DNA of 64,000 nt from NCBI RefSeq assembly GCF_035704785.1, contig NZ_DASSWP010000030.1, positions 1 to 64,000 of the forward strand, read 5' to 3'. The position numbers and the translations under genes were made by a program. Shown here piece after piece: positions 6,907-14,246 of this stretch. The stretch comes from Gracilimonas sp035704785 (GTDB lineage: Bacteria; Bacteroidota; Rhodothermia; Balneolales; Balneolaceae). Positions within the stretch are counted from its first letter, which is position 1. Each line of letters opens with the position of its first letter. Below the pieces are notes generated by a model. It did not search any database. It was given only the letters and a program-made list of their open reading frames with translations, and was not told the origin of the DNA.

Positions 6907-7091
6907 AACAACCCATCATCGGATTTCACAAAGATGAAGTTGGAGACTGGGTGGCCGATCTGAAGTGTGGGCATACGCAGCACGTTCGGCATGATCCACC
7001 CTGGCAAATACGGCCGTGGGTAATTACTAAAGAAGGACGTAAATCAAAGCTGGGCATGGAATTGGACTGCAAAAAATGTGACGATAATTAA
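6903..7091 (+). CDS. DUF3565 domain protein
   Basis: A 62-residue protein covering the whole DUF3565 domain: GFHKDEVGDWVADLKCGHTQ, VRHDPPWQIRPWV, and a C-terminal LDCKKCD. Conserved C22-G-H24 and C58-x2-C61 look like a zinc-binding CH/CC set (inference). The family has no assigned function. It is coupled by a four-base overlap to the small gene upstream. Confidence 0.85.
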   Translation: MKQPIIGFHKDEVGDWVADLKCGHTQHVRHDPPWQIRPWVITKEGRKSKLGMELDCKKCDDN

Positions 7092-7113
7092 CTATTTTTT
7101 GGCCTTTAAATCT

Positions 7114-7172
7114 CTAAAACACGAAAATGAAATACCTTCTTTTAAACTTTCGTGTTTTAGTGGCAAATGAAC
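7114..7172. repeat. Hairpin repeat element, copy 1
   Basis: Perfect 13-base arms CTAAAACACGAAA (7114-7126) and its complement (7148-7160), followed by TGGCAAATGA. A related copy lies at 8480-8525. This copy ends about 30 bases upstream of the membrane-protein gene at 7202. Confidence 0.75.
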
Positions 7173-7201
7173 AACAACACCCACACTAAAATGGTGACAT
7201 T

Positions 7202-7684
7202 ATGAGCTCTTCCGTTTTCTTACGAACCGTTGTATGCGGATTTATCGCAACGTTTGTCATGGCTATGGTGGCTTTCTTGCAGGGTGCCATCGGCATGCCC
7301 GTTATTGATGTAGGACACATTCTCACTGAAAGCTTTAATCATGTTTATGAATCAGAACCATATCACATTATTTTTGGGAACCTTGCTTTTAACATCATCG
7401 GCATTGGACTAGCTATAATCTGGGTGGTTTACCTGCAAAAACGAATTCCCGGGAACTGGCTGATTCAAGGTATAATATACGGGGTGATCATTTCTGTGAT
7501 CGCCGGATTGATTGTTTCTCCCGTAGTTTCGATTGCAGCCGGTGAATCCTTTGGTATTTTTTATTCTGAAACCTGGGTACCGGGTAAGCTCATTCTTGCC
7601 GGGTTACTGATGCATGTTATATATGGATTAGTTCTTACTCAGTCGCTGAAGGTTGCGGGAGTTGGAATCCAATCTCCCTCCTAA
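7202..7684 (+). CDS. Four-helix inner-membrane protein of unknown function
   Basis: A 160-residue hydrophobic protein with membrane helices at about residues 8-28, 57-78, 87-110 and 128-148. Conserved-looking polar points are H51 and E52-region residues between helices 1 and 2, and H137 in helix 4. It resembles small DUF6789/YagU-like membrane proteins in layout, but I cannot name the family with confidence. It stands alone; a repeat element lies just upstream and no gene follows for 300 bases. Confidence 0.6.
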   Translation: MSSSVFLRTVVCGFIATFVMAMVAFLQGAIGMPVIDVGHILTESFNHVYESEPYHIIFGNLAFNIIGIGLAIIWVVYLQKRIPGNWLIQGIIYGVIISVIAGLIVSPVVSIAAGESFGIFYSETWVPGKLILAGLLMHVIYGLVLTQSLKVAGVGIQSPS

Positions 7685-7999
7685 GAAAAACAAATTCCAG
7701 CTGTCACACCATCTATGCTTTCCGACAGTTTTGACAATTTCAGGAAAACTTTGCTTTTCTGAAGCGACAGGATATGAAGAGGGAACGTTCCTTCACACCC
7801 AAATAGGATACAGTCCATTATTTATAGGTCACCAAACTTAATTACCGCCTGTTTCTGAGAGATTTGACACATCCTAAACTCCTATTACAACCTGTTATAA
7901 CAACTGATATCTTTCTCCCAAATACCGTTAACATACTCTTCACAATAAAAGCGTATGTATTAGTATGATATCTACGAACAAAACAACATTATTATCGAA
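7685..7999. other. Gene-free stretch before the damaged OsmC gene
   Basis: About 315 AT-rich bases. A short open frame runs across 7653-7841 but has no coding character. An ATG at 7965 opens a 36-codon frame that runs out of phase into the OsmC region. A 10-base palindrome GGAACGTTCC is present at about 7783. Nothing else is supported. Confidence 0.5.
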
Positions 8000-8356
8000 T
8001 TGGCATACCATGCACTGGGTAGGATTATCCAAGAGATATTCCTGGCAGTTATGGCTATTTGGTATCAAGCTATCGTAAGCGGTTGTTTTATGACCACATT
8101 TACGACTATAGCAGAATACTCAAGACTAAAATATGAAGAGCTTTCTGTACCGGCTACCGGAACTATGAGTAACGAATCCGACAAGTTTGCCATGACCGAA
8201 ATTATCCTTCGCCCCAAATTGGTTATTATGGATGAGAATCAGAATGATAAGGCACTTCGAATTTTAGAGAAAGCCGAAGAAGCCTGCCTGATCACCCGCT
8301 CCATAAAAACTGAAGTAAAACTGGAGCCCGAAGTGCTGGTTGCCGTGGGTGGGTGA
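8000..8356 (+). pseudogene. OsmC-family protein, N-terminus missing or degraded
   Basis: The last 90 residues match the OsmC/Ohr-like fold: SGCFMTTFTTIAEYSRLKYE, the ATGTMSNES strand, FAMTEIILRPK, and KALRILEKAEEACLITRSIK. They include the two cysteines typical of the peroxidase active site (C29 in SGCFM and C94 in EACLI). The N-terminal 26 residues (from a TTG at 8000) do not resemble the usual glycine-rich strand region ending in GPSP, although EIFLAV hints at it. An OsmC protein would need about 40 more N-terminal residues, and no frame upstream supplies them. It is probably a decayed gene; a short protein starting at M30 is the alternative. Confidence 0.6.
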
Positions 8357-8391
8357 ATTAACAACCTTGGAGCGTGCGGCAGCTCCTCCAA

Positions 8392-8456
8392 ACGTTGGGA
8401 ATGCCCTTGTAGCAAATACCCGAACGCTGCGAGGTCCGATGGACGCTCGCAGGTTC
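8392..8456. repeat. Composite intergenic repeat (AACGTTGGGAATGC and CTGCGAGGTCC palindrome)
   Basis: AACGTTGGGAATGC near 8392-8405 is the inverse of the GCATTCCCAACG unit at 18098-18109. Bases 8422-8456 form an imperfect palindrome around GAT, with GCGAGGTCC on one side and GGACGCTCGC on the other. The stretch lies between the OsmC relic and the DUF302 gene and holds no open frame. Confidence 0.55.
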
Positions 8457-8479
8457 TACAATTTATGCCACGAAATCAT

Positions 8480-8525
8480 AAAATGAAAAATACCTTTTTT
8501 GTGCTTTCGAGTTTTAGTAGCAAAT
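8480..8525. repeat. Repeat element, copy 2 (degenerate)
   Basis: Shares AAAATGAAA..TACCTT and CTTTCG.GTTTTAGT.GCAAAT with the element at 7114-7172, in the same orientation, but its arms no longer pair perfectly. It also ends about 30 bases upstream of a start codon (8557). Confidence 0.6.
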
Positions 8526-8556
8526 CAAAAATCATCAATCTTAAATCAAAAATCCC

Positions 8557-8943
8557 ATGTCATACCATTTTAGTAAAACATTAGATCTTGGCTTTGATGA
8601 AGCCATTGAGAAAACCACTGCAATTCTTAAAGAAGAAGGCTTCGGTGTGCTAACCGAAATTGACATCAAGGAAACGCTGAAGAAAAAGCTGGATGTGGAT
8701 TTTCGCAAATATCGGATTTTAGGAGCATGTAATCCACCTAATGCATACAAGGCGCTGCAGGCTGAAGGTCATATTGGATTGATGTTACCCTGCAATGTGA
8801 TTGTTCAGGAACATGAAGACGGTAAAGTAGAAGTCTCGGCTGTTGATCCGGTCGCCTCCATGCAGGCTATCGATAATGAAGGGCTTGGTCAGGTTGCTCA
8901 GGATGTTCGTAACATGCTCAAAAATGTGATCGACCGGTTATAA
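8557..8943 (+). CDS. DUF302 domain protein
   Basis: A 128-residue cytosolic protein that is a complete single DUF302 domain: the amphipathic FDEAIEKTTAILKEEGFGVL helix (13-32), EIDIKETLKKKLDVDF, YRILGACNPPNAYKAL, and LMLPCNVIVQE. C58 (GACNP) and C79 (LPCNV) are the two positions usually conserved in this family. The biochemical role is unknown; members are common near sulfur and redox genes. A rho-independent terminator follows immediately. Confidence 0.88.
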   Translation: MSYHFSKTLDLGFDEAIEKTTAILKEEGFGVLTEIDIKETLKKKLDVDFRKYRILGACNPPNAYKALQAEGHIGLMLPCNVIVQEHEDGKVEVSAVDPVASMQAIDNEGLGQVAQDVRNMLKNVIDRL

Positions 8944-8986
8944 GTGCTTTCTGAAATTGCCAAAAATACCCTGCTATTTTCTTTTC

Positions 8987-9022
8987 AAAGAGATACATTC
9001 ATCAGAATTGTATCTCTTTTTA
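8987..9022 (+). terminator. Rho-independent terminator after DUF302
   Basis: Stem AAAGAGATACA (8987-8997) and its complement (9009-9019) around an 11-base loop, running into a T-run to 9022. It lies 44 bases past the DUF302 stop codon and just before the YccF gene. Confidence 0.9.
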
Positions 9023-9044
9023 ATTTAAAATCAGCTCTCTGCTT

Positions 9045-9419
9045 GTGAACACTCTTGGAAATATTGTTTGGTTTATTTTTGGCGGACTTTTCGTAGCCAT
9101 TGAATATGTAATTTCGGGCGTGATTCTATGTCTCACCATAATCGGAATTCCTTTTGGAATACAAACTTTCAAGCTGGCTAAACTTTCCCTGTTCCCATTT
9201 GGTAAAAAAACGATCCTCAATGAAAAAGCCGATGGCTGTCTTTCACTCACCATGAATATCCTTTGGATACTCATCGGGGGAATTTGGATCGCTGCCACTC
9301 ATCTCATTTTTGGGGTGATATTATTCATCACCATTATTGGAATTCCATTCGCTAAACAACACTTTAAACTGGCTTCGGTTGCGTTGCTTCCTTTCGGGCG
9401 TGAAATTGTGAAGCTTTAA
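9045..9419 (+). CDS. YccF-family inner-membrane protein
   Basis: A 124-residue protein made of two YccF (DUF307) repeats, about residues 2-52 and 66-120. Each has a hydrophobic helix pair followed by the characteristic IGIPFG/AxQxFKLAxxxLxPFG block (IIGIPFGIQTFKLAKLSLFPFG-type, then IIGIPFAKQHFKLASVALLPFG-type). The start is a GTG at 9045. Function is unknown. The gene is flanked by a terminator upstream and stands alone. Confidence 0.88.
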   Translation: MNTLGNIVWFIFGGLFVAIEYVISGVILCLTIIGIPFGIQTFKLAKLSLFPFGKKTILNEKADGCLSLTMNILWILIGGIWIAATHLIFGVILFITIIGIPFAKQHFKLASVALLPFGREIVKL

Positions 9420-9506
9420 TTTAGTCCTGTTCTAAATATCAGCATTTATAATTATTTACAGACCATTGATTCCTTTTTATGATACATTCCAAAAAAAGGA
9501 GTAATT

Positions 9507-9977
9507 ATGAAATCTCTCTCATCTAAAATACTGCTTGGGTTGGCCCTTCTTTTGATCGTGTTGCAGTTTTTCGGTTCCGATACTTCTGTTCCGGAATATG
9601 ACGGTTCAAAAGACTTCCTGACGATTCACCAGCCTTCACAAGAAATATCGACCATCATACAAAGTGCTTGTTACGACTGCCACTCCTATCAAACCAATTA
9701 TCCGTGGTACTCAAATATCGTTCCTGTTTCATGGTGGCTACAGGATCATATTGATGAAGGGCGGGATGAATTCAACTTATCGCTATGGGCAGATTACCCC
9801 GCCGATCGCGCTGACCACAAATTAGAAGAAGCCATTGAATTGGTGGATGCAGAAGAAATGCCCCTTCCCTCCTACACGTGGATTCATTCTGATGCCCGGC
9901 TAAGTGATCAAGAGCGCCGGGAATTATCCGCGTGGTTTACTTCTCTGAGGGATGAGTTACAGGATCAAGCTGATTAG
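9507..9977 (+). CDS. Haem-binding domain protein (monohaem, membrane-anchored)
   Basis: A 156-residue protein with an N-terminal hydrophobic anchor or signal (about 5-23) and one c-type haem motif, C55-YD-C58-H59, in SACYDCHSYQTNYPWYS. The surrounding PVSWWLQDHIDEGRDEFNLS and the likely methionine ligand in EEMPLPSY match the Haem_bd domain widespread in Bacteroidota. It probably sits on the periplasmic face; its electron partners are unknown. A clear ribosome-binding site (AAAAAAGGAG) stands 7 bases before the ATG, which is unusual for this group and fixes the start. Confidence 0.85.
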   Translation: MKSLSSKILLGLALLLIVLQFFGSDTSVPEYDGSKDFLTIHQPSQEISTIIQSACYDCHSYQTNYPWYSNIVPVSWWLQDHIDEGRDEFNLSLWADYPADRADHKLEEAIELVDAEEMPLPSYTWIHSDARLSDQERRELSAWFTSLRDELQDQAD

Positions 9978-10023
9978 TATTTATCTCTTGCTTCTAAGAT
10001 GTTTGAAGTATAATCAGGTACAT

Positions 10024-10081
10024 CCATCAGACGGCTCTTTGCAGGATTTAATTACCTGATCCTTAAACAGCCGTCAGATGG
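10024..10081. repeat. Large imperfect inverted repeat between convergent genes
   Basis: CCATCAGACGGCT (10024-10036) pairs with AGCCGTCAGATGG (10069-10081) with two mismatches, and an inner AGGAT/ATCCT pair extends the hairpin. It sits between the stop codons of the haem protein (9977) and the minus-strand membrane gene (10113), so it may serve as a bidirectional transcription end, although the T-run is weak. Confidence 0.5.
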
Positions 10082-10112
10082 AGCTTTGTAAAACTTGCTA
10101 GGCCATCAGGTT

Positions 10113-10520
10113 TTAGCCTTTGTTATACGTGACCACTCTTTTCCAGTGCAGCGATATGAACAGGCAAACCGCCAGTATTTCGAGTATCCTGCCGGCAAGG
10201 GCAAAAGAACTCCCTAATCCATATCCCGAAAAAGCGACCGATAAAATTCCGGTATTCAGGAAGAAAACCATTAGCCAGGCAACGTATGTGTTACCTCGGC
10301 CTTTTGATTCCAGGAATCGCGGCAATATCCAATAGGCAACGCCGAGGGTGAACTGGATGATCCATCCAAAGATCAGAAACTCAATGTGGATTGGGAGAAT
10401 GAACCAAATGATCGGACTGATCAGAAAGGCTTTGTTAATGAGCATTAACGCGCCAATGCTTACCCCGATTAACAGGTAAATCAACGACAATCGGATCATA
10501 AATCTCGAAATAAGTGGCAT
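10113..10520 (-). CDS. Four-helix membrane protein, NnrS/haem-copper-like (paralogue B)
   Basis: A 135-residue protein with four membrane helices. I prefer the start at 10520 (MPLISRFMIRLSL) over an upstream ATG at 10571 for two reasons: it lies one base after the stop codon of the preceding gene, and its first residues match that gene's own start (MPLITRIF). Helix 2 carries HIEFLIFGWIIQFTLGVAYW, with a histidine that could bind haem, ending in LPRF. The pattern H-x(5)-GW-x(2)-Q-x(3)-G is shared with the upstream paralogue and recalls NnrS and cbb3 subunit I-like proteins. Function is unknown; a role in NO handling is inferred from the neighbouring ric and Rrf2 genes. Confidence 0.55.
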   Translation of the reverse strand: MPLISRFMIRLSLIYLLIGVSIGALMLINKAFLISPIIWFILPIHIEFLIFGWIIQFTLGVAYWILPRFLESKGRGNTYVAWLMVFFLNTGILSVAFSGYGLGSSFALAGRILEILAVCLFISLHWKRVVTYNKG

Positions 10521-10521
10521 G

Positions 10522-10959
10522 TCAATGGTCAGCTTTTCGTTGTTGACGGCGCTGTTTTTTGGAAAGCACACGCGGCCAGATCTCGATCACATAACAAAGA
10601 ATTCCAATGAATTGTGTCACTGCAGATACAACCAGCAGGTATTTCCACATTGCCAGCTCTGAAGTATTTACAAAAGGCTCAGAGATGATTCTCAATACCA
10701 ACCCGACATTCAAAAATCCATACGCCATCCACGACCACTTTTGATGCTGAAGCGATTCCTCTTTCACTCTCCCTGGGAACATCCATACAGAAACACCCAT
10801 AATTGTTTGTGTGATCCAGCCAACCATAAGGCTATGCCAGAATAACACAGAGAGAGAAGGAAACGTTAGCGCATTGATCTGCTGAGCAACACCAAATAAA
10901 AGTGCGATCAGAAACCAGACCATACCGGTTTTAAGAAAAATTCTCGTGATTAAAGGCAT
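10522..10959 (-). CDS. Four-helix membrane protein, NnrS/haem-copper-like (paralogue A)
   Basis: A 145-residue protein with four predicted helices and a basic C-terminal tail (KKQRRQQRK). Helix 2 reads WHSLMVGWITQTIMGVSVWM, then FPGR, giving the same H-x(4-5)-GW-x(2)-Q-x(3)-G-x(3)-W arrangement as the downstream gene; the two clearly arose by tandem duplication. Proteins of this shape in Bacteroidota are often labelled cytochrome c/quinol oxidase polypeptide I-like, but they lack the multiple histidines of a real oxidase subunit. Only 29 bases separate it from the 404-residue gene upstream, so the three form an operon. Confidence 0.55.
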   Translation of the reverse strand: MPLITRIFLKTGMVWFLIALLFGVAQQINALTFPSLSVLFWHSLMVGWITQTIMGVSVWMFPGRVKEESLQHQKWSWMAYGFLNVGLVLRIISEPFVNTSELAMWKYLLVVSAVTQFIGILCYVIEIWPRVLSKKQRRQQRKADH

Positions 10960-10988
10960 GAATCAGATCGGTTAATCTTTTTAAACAT

Positions 10989-12203
10989 TCAACTTCTGTT
11001 CAATTGCATCCAAAATATACTGACAGCAATTATTGGTAAAATTGCTGTAACAGTCAATGCGGTATATATCCAAATTCCGCTGAGTGATTCCGGCCATAAG
11101 CTCGTCATAAAGATCAAACTAAAAAGCAGAACAGAGACCGCTAATAGCACTCCGTAAAAGTATTTCTTTGGGAGACTTTCCTTTTCACTTAGAAAGGCAA
11201 TTAATCCGGTAGTTAAAGCTCCCAATAAAGTTACATGAAGATAAAATATGCGGATGCCATGGTCGGACAGCCATAGATCGGCCGGTGAAACTGATGCAAT
11301 AAGCTGCATTATGCCTTTCAATGCAAGAAATCCAAGTGGCCAGATCCAGAGCGATAACTTCCCACGCTGTGTTTTCCAGGCAGAATAAACGAACAGTAAA
11401 ACACCTTCAGCGATCAGGATCCCACCCATTCGGGCTGCCACCGACATATTGATACTGACAAACGATTCCGGGATGCCATATGGAAAAGTGAGTGGTGCTC
11501 CGAAAGCGATCAAACCCACCAAAATACATGGAGACAATGCAAAATCATCGGCTTGCATTTTCAAAGATCTTGCGATCAAACCAATAAGCACTAACAATAC
11601 CCATCCCTCCACAAAAACAGCCAGAAAGAAATGGGTAAGTGCTTTTCCAAACAGTGGGCCGCCAATTCCGACGATCTCCACGAATCCAACTCCCCATGCA
11701 CCCAATGAGCTAATGAATAGCATCAGCAATGCAACTTCAAACCAGACATTTGGATTAAAATTGTGTTTGTTTTTTCGCGTGATAAGGTATCCGGCTATAA
11801 AGCCATACCAACCAATCATCACTATGCCGGAAATAATGGCCGATAATGGAAGATTTGCACCTCCGATCTCCACAGGCTGATAGCCCCACAGCAAAAATGC
11901 CGGAAAAGACAGAAAGCCAAAGATCAGGGAAAACCACAGGGAGCTTTTCATGAACCTCGCTCCAAATGCGGCATGGTAACCGGGTACAGAATCCAATTTT
12001 ATGAAATACATGGGAAATAAGGCTGCCCAGCCAAAAAACATTAAATGCGAGTGAGCATAACGAATATTCTCCAGGTTCAGATCCAGAGGAAGCGGCACAA
12101 TAAATCCCAGGCGATAAAGGAATCCGGTCAGGCCTGCCAGCACAAAACTGAACATCGCCCATTGCCAGATCCCCGAATCTTTGATCAGCAATTTCATGGA
12201 CAT
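10989..12203 (-). CDS. Polytopic membrane protein, NnrS/haem-copper oxidase-like
   Basis: A 404-residue protein with about 12 membrane helices. Histidines lie in predicted helices: YAHSHLMFFGWAALFP (about 49-64), ALTHFFLAVFVEGW (about 188-201), and DHGIRIFYLHVTLLGALTTG (about 316-335). The H-x-H-LMFFGW segment resembles the H-GW motif of the two small genes downstream. The pattern is reminiscent of NnrS, a haem-containing membrane protein linked to NO relief, and more distantly of haem-copper oxidases, but the complete CuB/FeB histidine set of an oxidase or NorB is absent. It starts a three-gene unit in the NO-stress neighbourhood. An in-frame ATG two codons downstream is also possible. Confidence 0.55.
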   Translation of the reverse strand: MSMKLLIKDSGIWQWAMFSFVLAGLTGFLYRLGFIVPLPLDLNLENIRYAHSHLMFFGWAALFPMYFIKLDSVPGYHAAFGARFMKSSLWFSLIFGFLSFPAFLLWGYQPVEIGGANLPLSAIISGIVMIGWYGFIAGYLITRKNKHNFNPNVWFEVALLMLFISSLGAWGVGFVEIVGIGGPLFGKALTHFFLAVFVEGWVLLVLIGLIARSLKMQADDFALSPCILVGLIAFGAPLTFPYGIPESFVSINMSVAARMGGILIAEGVLLFVYSAWKTQRGKLSLWIWPLGFLALKGIMQLIASVSPADLWLSDHGIRIFYLHVTLLGALTTGLIAFLSEKESLPKKYFYGVLLAVSVLLFSLIFMTSLWPESLSGIWIYTALTVTAILPIIAVSIFWMQLNRS

Positions 12204-12266
12204 AATTTCTTTAAAGTTGATTTGCTGACCAAAAATACCTGTTAATCATAAAGATTGAATGAAGAT

Positions 12267-14087
12267 TCAACCGACTACCATGAGTTTGTGTTCAAGATCT
12301 TCGAAAAATGTTGCTAATCTTGTCTTCTGAAGTTCTACGGCCTCTTTTATTGAGTTCAGATTTTCATTAGGATAAGCTGTTTTCTCTGCAATTTCGAGAC
12401 AGTAATTCATTCCATCCTCAAGGTTATTCTTGAAACGTGTCAGTTTCTTGAATTCGGATTCAGGATCTTCACATTGGTTGATTAATTCTTTAAAGTAATC
12501 CACATACATCACCAATTCTTTGGCAAACATGTGGGGGCGATCTGCCGGAACCAATGCTTCACTTCGTCCGTAAATATGATCGATCATTTCCCGAAGAGAA
12601 TACTGCCGATCAAACCAGGCGATATTGGGCCCGGGACAAATTGCCTGAGGGGCACGATGTTCTTTCAAAATTCCCAGGCTTATCAGCGCTCCGTTTCCAA
12701 GATGATCACAAAGACATGCTTTTTCTAATACTTTGCCGCGTTGCTCCTCTTTCTTTTCATCCGGCAACTCACTTTCGTTGATCTGACTGATCTTGAGCAA
12801 CTGATACTGACTGGAAGCTGTACAAATAGGACTTTCCGTAAATTCTGTGTTTGATTCCAAGAATCCCTTTGGACAAGGCGATCCGGGTTTTCCTTTTTCA
12901 ATACGCTCTTTATGCCATTTTTCAGAACCCGTGTTTCTCACGTTATTAAATGGAACGCCTAATGGGGATACTCCACTCAAGTACAGATCTTCTTCCTTGG
13001 CATCTTGTAGAAGTTTCATGGTAGCCTCATCCACCGTAGTTGCTTCGGGAACCATTAAAAAAGGGCTGCCCCATCCGGTGGCATCCATTTCAAAATCTTC
13101 CAGTAGCCGGCGTGCTTCACCACTGGTTCCAATTCCTCCCTGAACGGTAAGCCGCGGTTCATTTAGAATCCATTTCGACTTAAATCCACCTTCACGATTT
13201 TCTTCATAAAAACCCTCAATCAAAGGTTGTATGGCAGAACTCAGCATCTCCCGCTTTTCTTTGAATTCCTTGAGTAAAGAAGGCAGTAAATAACCATCTG
13301 ATGCAAAAGCATGGCCGCCACAATTCAATCCCGATTCAATACGATATTCAAACACTTCCAATCCCTTTTTAGCCAGATATTTTCCCTGTATCAAAGCTGA
13401 ACGGAAGTCACTTACCTTAAGGATGATCTTTTTCTTGATCTCACCTTTTACATCCCGGTAGAAATCTTCAAATTCAGATAAATAATTATATAGTCTTGGA
13501 TTAAACCCCGCTGAAAGGATCAGACTGGATGAAAGCTTACTGTTCGCATATCCTCGTAAAGCTGCACTTCCATCACTGAATTCCGATGTCATAGGCTGAC
13601 CATTATTGGTATAACTGAATCCATCCACTTTGGCCATGATGTTAACATCGATGGAACCTGGCTTCATTCTGGCAGTAAGTACTGCCGCTAATATCTGTTG
13701 TTCTTCCTTTCCTGATATTTTTATCATTCTCTGATAAAGCTTTTTCAGCTCCGAACTGTCAGGCAACATCTCAAAATATTTTGTCTTCTCATTTTGCTCA
13801 AAGAACGACTGAGACTTGAGCTCCTCAAACTTTTGTTGAACGATATCCTGAACCATATTTAGATATGCGGTAATTCTCTTTGCCCTGCCGTCCACAGCTT
13901 TCCGAGAAATGTTTTTGTATGGAAACTCAAACAGGTTTGAATAATATTTCCTGATACGCTCAACAAGCAGATCATCCACGATCGATATCACCGAGTTGAT
14001 CCCATAGGGTGCCACGCGGATTGGGGAATCAATAGAATGCCCGGTCCCCATTACCGGAATGGAAAAAGTGTGAAGTGAATTTTTCAT
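12267..14087 (-). CDS. Unrecognised 606-residue cysteine-rich protein, possibly FMN/TIM-barrel
   Basis: A large soluble protein without signal peptide or membrane segments. Several glycine-rich stretches look like those of FMN-binding TIM-barrel enzymes: PVMGTGHSIDSPIRVAPYGI (11-30), ESGLNCGGHAFASDG (251-265), VQGGIGTSGEARRLL (315-329), and ATGWGSPFLMVPEA (336-349). A later cysteine-rich part has C405 (SPCPKG), C422 (SPICTA), C458 and C460 (ACLCDHLG), and C484 (AICPGP), which could hold an Fe-S cluster or zinc. The combination suggests a nitronate monooxygenase- or glutamate synthase-like barrel, but this is only a resemblance. It lies 159 bases downstream of ric and upstream of three NnrS-like genes, so a role in nitrogen-oxide metabolism is plausible. 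Confidence 0.5.
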   Translation of the reverse strand: MKNSLHTFSIPVMGTGHSIDSPIRVAPYGINSVISIVDDLLVERIRKYYSNLFEFPYKNISRKAVDGRAKRITAYLNMVQDIVQQKFEELKSQSFFEQNEKTKYFEMLPDSSELKKLYQRMIKISGKEEQQILAAVLTARMKPGSIDVNIMAKVDGFSYTNNGQPMTSEFSDGSAALRGYANSKLSSSLILSAGFNPRLYNYLSEFEDFYRDVKGEIKKKIILKVSDFRSALIQGKYLAKKGLEVFEYRIESGLNCGGHAFASDGYLLPSLLKEFKEKREMLSSAIQPLIEGFYEENREGGFKSKWILNEPRLTVQGGIGTSGEARRLLEDFEMDATGWGSPFLMVPEATTVDEATMKLLQDAKEEDLYLSGVSPLGVPFNNVRNTGSEKWHKERIEKGKPGSPCPKGFLESNTEFTESPICTASSQYQLLKISQINESELPDEKKEEQRGKVLEKACLCDHLGNGALISLGILKEHRAPQAICPGPNIAWFDRQYSLREMIDHIYGRSEALVPADRPHMFAKELVMYVDYFKELINQCEDPESEFKKLTRFKNNLEDGMNYCLEIAEKTAYPNENLNSIKEAVELQKTRLATFFEDLEHKLMVVG

Positions 14088-14246
14088 AGAATTGTATTAA
14101 GTGAAATTTCGGGCAAAGAAAAACGACCTGCCCAAATTAATATGGACTGAATTTGTGAAGGAGTAATAAAGCACATCTTAAAAAAATAAGACAGGCCGAC
14201 TCTTCTTCTAACCAACTGGAAGTTCAGACTGCCTTATTGAAGTCAA

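Noticed and set aside
6672..7007. Minus-strand 111-codon frame over the DUF3565 region
   Set aside because: It lies opposite two overlapping genes with recognisable coding character, including a clear DUF3565 domain, and is a frame shadow.
7653..7841. Open frame overlapping the end of the membrane-protein gene
   Set aside because: It starts inside the previous gene in another frame, lacks a ribosome-binding site and shows no domain.
10989..12203. Cytochrome oxidase or NO reductase subunit I
   Set aside because: The conserved set of copper/iron-ligating histidines of haem-copper oxidases and NorB is incomplete; an NnrS-like label fits better.
14171..14195. TCTTA-A6-TAAGA palindrome downstream of ric as a fifth operator
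   Set aside because: The half-sites point the opposite way and the spacing differs, so it is not the same motif.
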